Positions 1 through 8,100 of a stretch of DNA of 64,000 nucleotides are shown here, in pieces. The DNA comes from Thalassolituus sp006212115 (lineage in GTDB: Bacteria > Pseudomonadota > Gammaproteobacteria > Pseudomonadales > Oceanobacteraceae). The DNA is taken from assembly GCF_040372045.1 (NCBI RefSeq), contig NZ_BAABWH010000001.1, one strand, 5' to 3'. The notes beneath the pieces are model-generated. The model was not told the DNA's origin. It worked only from the letters and a program-made list of their open reading frames with translations, and made no database searches. The position numbers and the translations under genes are program-made. Position 1 is the stretch's first letter; each line of letters begins with the position of its first letter.

Positions 1-2582
1 ACGGCGGCTGGGCCCTGCTTATTGTTTACGAAAATGACGCGGAGCCATTACGCGTGGTCAACCTATACGACGGTTTCCGTTCGTTCCGCGGCCAGTCCAT
101 TACACTCGTACCCGACAACTTTGTGATCGCTCAGGACGCTCAGAACCTGGGAGCTAAGCACGCTCACATTACCTGGGAAGGCGATGCCGGTAACTCAAAC
201 AGCTTCAACGGTCAGAACGAAGCCCTTGTATTTGAAGGTAACAGCCTTACAGACGCCAATAACCCGACCAACAACCAGTTCAACTCTTTCTCAAACGTGA
301 AAGGTAACTCGCCGGGTGTCGATATTGATGATTTTCAGGTCGGACAATACCTGACGCCGGGTGATACCTCTGTCACCACCACCTATTCGTCCGGCCAGGA
401 TCTGGTGTTCCTGACCGCTGAGATTGTGAGCATTCCTAACGAGCCCGTTTCCGATCTCATTCTGGATACCACTGCGCCTGCGCGGATTTCCCGTGGGGCT
501 GATGCTGTATTCACCTTTACAGCAACGAACAACGGTCCTTTGGAGGCCCCGACCGGCACTGTTATCCGTGTCCCTCTCAATGATGGCCTGACCCTGAAGA
601 ACTTTTCAGGCACCGGCTGGAACTGTGTGGCCAATGGCGGTGAAGTCGAATGTACGTACAGCTCCCCTATTCCGGTCAGCGACCAGGCTCCCGCCCTGAC
701 ATTGACGCTGGATACGACGGCAACCACACAGACGCAGATTACCGGTGATGCAAGTCTGGAAGGTGTGAACTTTGACAATCGTCTGGCCAATAACAGTGAC
801 GACCTGACGGTTCAGCTGCAGGATGCGAACCTGTCTACCTCAGTGAAAAACGTGCTCGACCTCAATGGCGGGCAGGTGCTGCCGGGCGATACCCTGCGCT
901 ACACCATGAACATCACTAACAGCAGTAACTTCAACGCGACAGCCGTCACCCTTAATGACCCGATGCCTGCGTTGATATCCTCGTTCAGCGTATTCAGTCG
1001 TCCGGGAGGCTCGACCGATAACAGCCAGCCTGCACCTGCAGGTGACAACGGTACCGGGCTGGTGCTGATCAATGATCTGAGCATCCCCGCAGGCGCCAGC
1101 GTCTCGGTTGTCGTCGATGCGGTGATATCCTCTGGCGCGCAAGATGGTCAAACCATTACCAACGTTGCGACAGTAGGCAACCCGGCGGTGAACTACACCA
1201 TCACATCGCCGACCGTCACTATCAATAACGCGCTTGGTAACAGCGGTAACAAGCCTCTGTACCTCCAACCGGACAGCACACTGACCCGTATCGCTGACAC
1301 CAGCGGTAATTTCCAGGTAATCAACGACCAGCAAACAGTTCAGTGGACTCTGACACCGGCTTTGCAAACTGACCTTGAATTGGACTACTCCAGTCCGATC
1401 CCCGTGACGCTGCGTCTCGAGAACAACCTGACTGCCGGCCAGGGTGCAAACAATGAGTATCAACACAATGTCACTGTGTCACTGGTTCGAGTCAGCAATG
1501 GCGTCAGTACTACCATTGCCAGTGATACTCAGCAGGTTGGCCTACTGACAGCAGCAAATACCTCAGCGGCAGAGTCAGTGCGTACGTTCCAGTTCGATAT
1601 GGCGATATCCAGTGCAGAGACCCTGCTTGCTGGCGATGCGCTGCGTCTGGCGGTCACACAGAGCCGTATTGGTGGCTCATCGAACTTCCCACTGTACCGC
1701 AATATGCGGGTTTACAGCTCCGATAACGGAGTAGTGTCACTGGTTGCTTTGACGTCAAACACGGTTATCAGCGTCGACCTTGTCACAATTTATGACAATA
1801 CGTATCCAGAAGGTAACCAGGTCACATCCCTCAACCCGGGAACTTCTTACTATGTGAGGGCTGAAGTAACTGACCCATTTGGTGCCTACGACGTGACAAA
1901 TACACGACTGACAGTCAACACCGCTGCTGGCGAAGTGCCGGTCAGTCTGGCCGTGATGTCTTCTGTCGCATCGACGCCGTCCACGGTCACAGTTGAGTAT
2001 CCGTACACCACCGCTGACGATGCTCAAAGTGGAGACTGGCTGTTCACTGTAAGGGCCGATGAAGGTTACGAAGGCACGGTATTCAACGTCCGAACTATCA
2101 CGGTTCCGTTACTGCAACCAGCTCAGTTAGCCATGAACAAAACACAGTTGGTCACTGAGGACCCACTGAACGGCACGACTAACCCGAAAGCCATTCCGGG
2201 CGCACGTATTCAGTACCAGTTGTCAGTAACCAATTCAGGCGAAGGTACTACCGACAGCGACACGGTCATGATCACCGACAGCCTTCCCGCTGACACCGCC
2301 TTTTTTGTGGGTGCCGACGCCTCCGTTAGCCCGATCACACTCGTTGATGGCGCAACGGCAAGCACCCTGACTATGAATTTTGAAAACCTGACGTCCGCCA
2401 CCGACGACGTCGAGTTCTCAAACAACAACGGCACCACGTTTGACTACCAGCCAACGCCTGATGCCGAAGGTTTCGATCCGCTGATAACAGATATCCGAAT
2501 CCGTCTCACTGGTTCAATGCCGGGGACCGATGAAGGTAGCACCCCTGAATTCAGCATTTTTTATCAAGTAAAGGTCAACTGA
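1..2582 (+). CDS. large DUF11-domain surface protein, N-terminus outside window
   Basis: The reading frame is open to the left edge (codons from base 3), so the gene begins upstream; 859 residues are visible. The GTG at 54 is internal, because the sequence before it encodes GGWALLIVYENDAEPLR, a motif common in secreted DUF11 proteins that continues directly into the VNLYDGF segment. Three DUF11-type modules are readable: near nt 460-800 (TATNNGP), near nt 825-1240 (ITNSSNFNATAVTLNDPMP) and at the C-terminus from about nt 2130 (NPKAIPGA, then VTNSGEG and ITDSLPAD). An Ig-like stretch lies between them. The protein is rich in Thr, Ser, Asn and Asp and poor in Cys and Lys, as expected for an extracellular beta-sandwich protein. 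It is followed 10 nt later by the next DUF11 gene, so it heads or belongs to the operon ending with the giant barrel protein. Exact function is unknown; adhesin or surface-layer component is inference. Confidence 0.85.
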   Translation, partial: GGWALLIVYENDAEPLRVVNLYDGFRSFRGQSITLVPDNFVIAQDAQNLGAKHAHITWEGDAGNSNSFNGQNEALVFEGNSLTDANNPTNNQFNSFSNVKGNSPGVDIDDFQVGQYLTPGDTSVTTTYSSGQDLVFLTAEIVSIPNEPVSDLILDTTAPARISRGADAVFTFTATNNGPLEAPTGTVIRVPLNDGLTLKNFSGTGWNCVANGGEVECTYSSPIPVSDQAPALTLTLDTTATTQTQITGDASLEGVNFDNRLANNSDDLTVQLQDANLSTSVKNVLDLNGGQVLPGDTLRYTMNITNSSNFNATAVTLNDPMPALISSFSVFSRPGGSTDNSQPAPAGDNGTGLVLINDLSIPAGASVSVVVDAVISSGAQDGQTITNVATVGNPAVNYTITSPTVTINNALGNSGNKPLYLQPDSTLTRIADTSGNFQVINDQQTVQWTLTPALQTDLELDYSSPIPVTLRLENNLTAGQGANNEYQHNVTVSLVRVSNGVSTTIASDTQQVGLLTAANTSAAESVRTFQFDMAISSAETLLAGDALRLAVTQSRIGGSSNFPLYRNMRVYSSDNGVVSLVALTSNTVISVDLVTIYDNTYPEGNQVTSLNPGTSYYVRAEVTDPFGAYDVTNTRLTVNTAAGEVPVSLAVMSSVASTPSTVTVEYPYTTADDAQSGDWLFTVRADEGYEGTVFNVRTITVPLLQPAQLAMNKTQLVTEDPLNGTTNPKAIPGARIQYQLSVTNSGEGTTDSDTVMITDSLPADTAFFVGADASVSPITLVDGATASTLTMNFENLTSATDDVEFSNNNGTTFDYQPTPDAEGFDPLITDIRIRLTGSMPGTDEGSTPEFSIFYQVKVN

Positions 2583-2592
2583 GGAGAACTCT

Positions 2593-3573
2593 ATGAAGAC
2601 CATCAGCAAAATTGCTCTGCTGACTGCCGGCCTGGCTGCTTCCACAGCTACCTGGGCTGCCGGTACCGATGCAGGTGCAATCATCACCAACACGGCGACC
2701 GCCACGTTTGATGATCCGACGACCGGTAACACTGGCTCAACGTCAGCAACCGCTCCGGACATCACCGTTGCCGAGCTGATCAACGTTAACGTTACTGCTG
2801 AAAACACAGTACCTGTAGAAACCCAGCCGGGTGACGCAAACCAGGTATTGGAATTCACCGTAACCAACACAGGTAACGGCACCGAAGCCTTCACACTGAC
2901 CGCTGAAAACCTGGCGGGTGATGACTTTGATACAGACAACGTGACTGTTTACCTGGATACCAACAACGACGGCGTATTCAACTCTGGTGACCAGCCAGTA
3001 ACTGCTGACGTTGTACTGGACGCAGACGAGTCTGCAACCGTATTCATCGTAGGTAACATCCCTGCTACAGCAGCGACTGGCCAGCAGTCTGAACTTGAAC
3101 TGACTGCAACATCTGCAACTCCAGGTGCAGCGACCTCAGCACCGGGCACACTGCTGCCAGGTCAGGGTACTAACACACCTGCTGGCGCAGTTGTAGGTAC
3201 TGCTGTTACTGACACAGACACAGGTACTTTCGTTGTTGGCGCACTGATTGTTGACGCTTACGTTGACCTCGACAAGTCAATCGAAAGCCGTGTTGATCCA
3301 TTCGGCGGTACAACTGACATCCCAGGTACTGTTGTGACTTACCTGATTACTGCAACTGCAGTAAACGGCGACGTGAACAACCTGGTGGTTGCTGACTCCA
3401 TCCCACTGTCTATGACGCTGGTTCCTGAGTCGGTCACTATCGACGGCGCAGCAAAAACTGACGTTGCCGGTGACGACGAAGTCGACGTAGCTGGTTCAGA
3501 TGTATCCGTAGACCTGGGCACTCTGACTGAAAACACAACAGTAGAAATCCGCCTGCAGGCTGAAATCAACTGA
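2593..3573 (+). CDS. exported DUF11-like surface protein (326 aa)
   Basis: Begins with a clear Sec signal peptide (MKTISKIALLTAGLAAST...WAA) preceded by GAGGAGA about 7 nt upstream of the ATG. The mature N-terminus carries the motif ITNTATATF, shared with the 4067 and 5197 genes. The middle has a DUF11-like beta-sandwich (LEFTVTNTGNGTEAF) and a calcium-site-like stretch (LDTNNDGVFNSGD). The C-terminal module starts at IPGTVVTYLITATA and ends flush with the stop in a beta strand (IRLQAEIN). Composition is strongly Thr/Ala/Asp/Val with almost no basic residues, so the protein is very acidic. It lies 10 nt after the preceding gene and 14 nt before the next. Family function is not established; a secreted structural subunit is inferred. 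Confidence 0.85.
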   Translation: MKTISKIALLTAGLAASTATWAAGTDAGAIITNTATATFDDPTTGNTGSTSATAPDITVAELINVNVTAENTVPVETQPGDANQVLEFTVTNTGNGTEAFTLTAENLAGDDFDTDNVTVYLDTNNDGVFNSGDQPVTADVVLDADESATVFIVGNIPATAATGQQSELELTATSATPGAATSAPGTLLPGQGTNTPAGAVVGTAVTDTDTGTFVVGALIVDAYVDLDKSIESRVDPFGGTTDIPGTVVTYLITATAVNGDVNNLVVADSIPLSMTLVPESVTIDGAAKTDVAGDDEVDVAGSDVSVDLGTLTENTTVEIRLQAEIN

Positions 3574-3587
3574 TATTGAGGTGACTT

Positions 3588-4046
3588 ATGCGCTTACTGA
3601 CCACATTACTCCTGCTGCTGCCATTCTCGGCGTTCGCTACTGTCAGTCTGGAGTCACAACCCTACAAGGTAGTGATGACCGCACAGGAAGACGGAAGCAT
3701 GGCGGAAGAATGGGTGGAAGCTGACAAAATCGCCCCGGGCGACAAAGTCGGCTACCGCATCACATACGTCAATACCGGCAGTGAGCCGGTCAGTGGCGTC
3801 ACCATCAAGAACCCTGTGCCAGAAAACACCGTTTACATCATGAACAGTGCTAATGGCACAGGAACCGCCATCACCCTATCGGTAGATGGTTCTCAGTTTG
3901 CTCCTGTGAGTGAACTGAACGTACTGGAGAACGGCAGCGTCCGTCCTGCTGGTGCAAAGGATATTGAAAGTATCCGCTGGATTGTTGATGCGCCTCTGGC
4001 GCCATCAGCAACTGGCTTTGTTGAATTTCAGGTCCGGGTTAAGTAA
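3588..4046 (+). CDS. small exported DUF11 single-domain protein (152 aa)
   Basis: Short signal peptide (MRLLTTLLLLLPFSAFA) followed by one DUF11-type domain: IAPGDKVGYRITYVNTGSEP, then VTIKNPVPENTVYI, then a final strand FVEFQVRVK ending at the stop. GAGGTGA lies about 6 nt before the ATG. Unlike its neighbours it lacks the ITNTA mature N-terminal motif and is essentially one minimal domain, so it could be a repeating subunit or an adaptor. Gaps of 14 and 20 nt to neighbours support co-transcription. Function unknown. Confidence 0.85.
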   Translation: MRLLTTLLLLLPFSAFATVSLESQPYKVVMTAQEDGSMAEEWVEADKIAPGDKVGYRITYVNTGSEPVSGVTIKNPVPENTVYIMNSANGTGTAITLSVDGSQFAPVSELNVLENGSVRPAGAKDIESIRWIVDAPLAPSATGFVEFQVRVK

Positions 4047-4066
4047 TCCCAGGCTGGAGGTGAAGT

Positions 4067-5197
4067 ATGAATAAGCACGTAAAACTGATCAGCCCTGTTG
4101 TACTGGCCACACTCAGTACACTGTCATTTCAGGTTCACGCCGCCGGGACAGCAGCCGGGACCACAGTGACAAACACGGCGATCCTGAACTACCAGATCAA
4201 CGGTGTTGATCAGGATGCGGTTGAAGCTCAGGACGTATTCAACGTCGACATTAAAGTCGACTACGCCCTGACGCGACTGTTGACCACTGAACCAAATCAG
4301 ACCTCCCTTGAGGCTGATAATGTCACCATCGCGGCGGTACAGATCACCAACGATGGTAACTCGCCAACCTCATTCACCGTTTCTGCGGCGAACGAAACCG
4401 GCACCACTCTGGACGTAAACGGTACGACGTACACCGATAACATCGATACCGGTACGACCTACAGCTACTACGTGGACGACCCGATTAATGGTACTCCGGG
4501 CGTACTGGATGCGGCCGACACCCTGTTAACCGGTCCTACTGCAGAAGTTTTAGCCGATGAGACCATCACTGTCTTCGTTACCGTACCAAAGACGGAAGTC
4601 GATGGTGCTGACCAGGACGTAGCACTGACCAGCGTAACCGTCAATGGCGTCGAATCCACAATCGACGGCACGACCTACGCTCTGGACACTGGCGATGGTG
4701 ATCCGACTAATGGCTCAGAAGACGATGCAGCAATTGCTAACGGTGCGACCACCATTGAAGTTGTCTACGCCGATACCGGTGAAGACAACCAGGAAGTGCT
4801 GACCGATGCTCTGGTTCTGGTCTTCCCGAACCTGGAAGGACTGGGCAACCTGACTAAAGAGTCTGCTGTTATAAGTGATCCTCTCAATGGTACAGACAAC
4901 CCGAAAGCCATTCCTGGTGCGGTTGTTGAGTACACCATCACGCTGACTAACACAGGTACAGCAGATGCGACCAACGTTGTAATCACCGATGCAATCCCAG
5001 CGGACACAACCTATGTTGCTGACAGCCTGCTGGTTGCAATGGACGGTGACACTACCCCCGTGGTCGTTGATCCAGCTATTGCAAGCTACGACTCAGGTAC
5101 GGACACAGTGACCGTGAATCTGGGTACAGTCGACGGCGACTCTGATCCTGCCAATCAGGAAACCAACGTGATTACCTTCAGAGTAACTATCGACTGA
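4067..5197 (+). CDS. exported DUF11 surface protein (376 aa)
   Basis: Signal peptide about residues 1-26 (ending VHAAG). The mature start contains VTNTAILNYQ, like the 2593 and 5197 products. A beta-sandwich module with ITNDGNSPTSF lies in the middle. The C-terminal DUF11 module begins DPLNGTDNPKAIPGA, nearly identical to the C-terminal module of the first gene, and continues TLTNTGTADATNVVITDA; the protein ends in strand FRVTID. A GGAGGT ribosome site precedes the ATG. Its TGA overlaps the next ATG by one base (TGATG), indicating translational coupling to the giant barrel gene. Function unknown; part of the same surface assembly by inference. Confidence 0.87.
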   Translation: MNKHVKLISPVVLATLSTLSFQVHAAGTAAGTTVTNTAILNYQINGVDQDAVEAQDVFNVDIKVDYALTRLLTTEPNQTSLEADNVTIAAVQITNDGNSPTSFTVSAANETGTTLDVNGTTYTDNIDTGTTYSYYVDDPINGTPGVLDAADTLLTGPTAEVLADETITVFVTVPKTEVDGADQDVALTSVTVNGVESTIDGTTYALDTGDGDPTNGSEDDAAIANGATTIEVVYADTGEDNQEVLTDALVLVFPNLEGLGNLTKESAVISDPLNGTDNPKAIPGAVVEYTITLTNTGTADATNVVITDAIPADTTYVADSLLVAMDGDTTPVVVDPAIASYDSGTDTVTVNLGTVDGDSDPANQETNVITFRVTID

Positions 5198-8100
5198 TGA
5201 GACCTCTGTTTCCAGTAATAACAACCTCCGCACACCAGAGCATCCTGTATGCTCTGGTTGCTTTATTGTGTCTGGCGTTTACGTCGAATGCATTTTCGGC
5301 TGTTACACCAACTGGAACAGAGATCACCAACACGGCCGTTGCGACTTACTCGGTGTATTCCGAGACATACAGTCGCAGCGACTCCGCCACACTGACTACA
5401 CAGGAAGTAAACCCGGGTCCTGTCGTACCGACTCCATCCAATATTCGTCTGGGGCACCTCGACGATAACGGCACACCACTGACCTTAAACGGCACAGAAT
5501 TTGGCGATGGTCAGGGTAATTTCACACCGAATACAGAGTTCACTGACGAAGATGGGAATACAGTACCCTTCCCTGCATCAGTGACCGTTTCTGATGACGA
5601 GTTTGGCTATCGCGCTGGCGAGCCCGTCATCATCATTGTTGAAGATCAGGACAAAAACCTGAATCCATCCCGTCCAGACACCATTGTTGTCACCATCTCG
5701 ACTCCGGACGGCAGCGACACTGAACAACTGACGCTTTTCGAAACCGGCGACAGCACTGGCATATTTACAGCAGTTCTGCCTACACAGGACACCAATCAGG
5801 GCACGGTTCAGTACGATGGCATCCTTTCCGTGAAAACCGGAACCGAGCTTCTGGTCAGCTACACCGATCCGACTGACCCAAGTGATAGCGTCGTTGCACA
5901 GAGTGTATTTAACCCGGTCAGCCGGGTATTCAGCTCAAGCGATGGCAGCCCGATCAATGGCGTCAGCGTCACACTCATCAACGCAGACACCGGCCTGCCA
6001 GCAACCGATAAAGTATTCTTTGAAGACGGCGTAACGCCTTACCCCGTCACAGTGATCAGTGGTCCTGTTCAAGGGCCAAGGGCAAGTGCCGTCGCACCTG
6101 AGTTTCAGCCGGGCGAGTTCTGGTTCCCGTACGTCGAAGATGGCAACTATTACCTGGCGATTGAAGGACCCAGTACGTTCCGTGTGCCTTCGGATCTCGA
6201 TGATGAAACTCTGAGTAACACCATCAATGGACCATTTGAAGTCACTGGTATCTCGCGCGGTGAGACATTCAGCGTCAATAATCAGGTATTCCGTACTGAC
6301 ATAGGTGCAGATCCGCTCGATAACAGCCTGCTATTGAGCAAGCAAGCCGATATCAACGAAGCCGGTATTGGCGACAGCCTGAAGTTCACGATTAACCTCG
6401 TGAACAATGAAGTTGATGCGGCCGACGTCACTCTGATCGACCAACTGCCTGCAGGTCTGCGCTATATGGAAGGCTCTGCACGCCTGAACAACGAGAAGGT
6501 TGATTTCGATATCAGTCGTGATGGTCGCACGCTGACCCTCCCGATCGCACAGATAAACGCATTTGATCGCCTGCAATTAACCTACGTTACGCAGGTAACG
6601 GCACTGGCTAAGGGCGAGCTGATCAACCGTGTCTCCCTGAACGATGACGTGCTCGTAGCAAATGACGCCAGCGCCAAGGTCATTATTCGCGACGAATTTT
6701 TCAAAGACAAAGCCCGCCTGTTCGGTCGTATTTACCTGGACGATTGTGAAGGCAACCAGGCATCCGTCGACGGTGTGCCCGATATTCGCCTGTTTATGGA
6801 AGACGGTACTTATGTCGTCTCCGATGAGAACGGTGAATGGCATATTGAAGACGTCACTGCCGGTACTCACGTTGTTCAACTCGATACCGCTACTATCCCT
6901 CCATATATGGAGCTGATGGAATGTCCGCAGCGAGGCTTCCATGCGGGTCGCAACTACAGCCAGTTTGTTGATGTTCAGCCGGGCAGCTTCTGGCGCGTCG
7001 ACTTCTTCCTGAAAATGCGTGAACCAGAGGTCGGCGAAATACGCCAACAGCTGGATCATCAATTGCTGGCGTTTGACGAAGAAGAAATGGAAAGCCGCCC
7101 ATACCGCTCTCCAGTTGATCACAAAGTCCGTTATCGCCTGACCCTGGATGGTAACGGCCTGCCATTGCAGAATGTGACTGGAATTGTCTCTCTGCCGCAA
7201 GGCGTGGTTTACGAGGCCGGCTCAAGTACGATGGATGGCCGTCCGGTAGACGATCCGAGTGTGACCTACGGAACCTTGATCTACCGCCTGAATGACAAGC
7301 CTGAAGAATGGCAGAATGTCATAGAATTCAACGCTTATATCAGTGACCGCGCCCCGATGGGCGAACTGGTAACGCGTGCAGTAACTCGTTTCCAGGCAGA
7401 TGCCCAGTCGCCGCAGCAGATTCAGCCTGTCAGCACGTCTATTAAGCTGGTATTGCCACCTAAAGAAGAGAACGTAAAACCAGTCGTACCACCGAAGTTT
7501 GCAAATTTCTCAGATGTCCTGACCGAAGAAGACAAGCTCAACCTCGTTAATGTGATTGAAGCACTGAACGGCTTAGGTAATCTCGAGCTGAAAGTCGTCG
7601 GCCACACAGACAGTTCGCGTATTTCCAGCCGGGTACAGCATATCTTTGCCAACAACCAGGTATTGTCAGAAGCGCGTGCAGACTCGGTCGCGGACTTTCT
7701 AGCAACGGCGCTGGGTGTTCCGCGTTCACAGATTATTGCGGAAGGCCGCGGCCCATCGGAACCAGTCGCCAGCAACCGTACGGCAGAAGGGCGAGCACTC
7801 AACCGACGGGTGGAAGTGAGAGTTCTTAATGCGGATGCTGTTATTACTCTGGCCAGTGCCGGTAGCGATATCAAAGTCGCCAAGGTTCAGTCGCTGATTC
7901 CAGGACTGACAGGATTAATGGCGACCGCAGCGGGTAATCCGGCGAAACTGCCGTCTGAGATGGCGATTCCTGAATACGACGAGACCTGGTTCCGCACAGC
8001 CCCAGAAGAAGCTCAGTGGCTCTGGCCACCACTGGATCGCAGCCCGTCAATCAGCTCGACCAAAGTAGCCGTGTCGCACTCTAAGAAACAACGTGCCACT

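Noticed and set aside
6577..7200. 207-codon antisense frame inside the giant barrel gene
   Set aside because: Shadow of a strongly coding plus-strand region; no start signals or domain.
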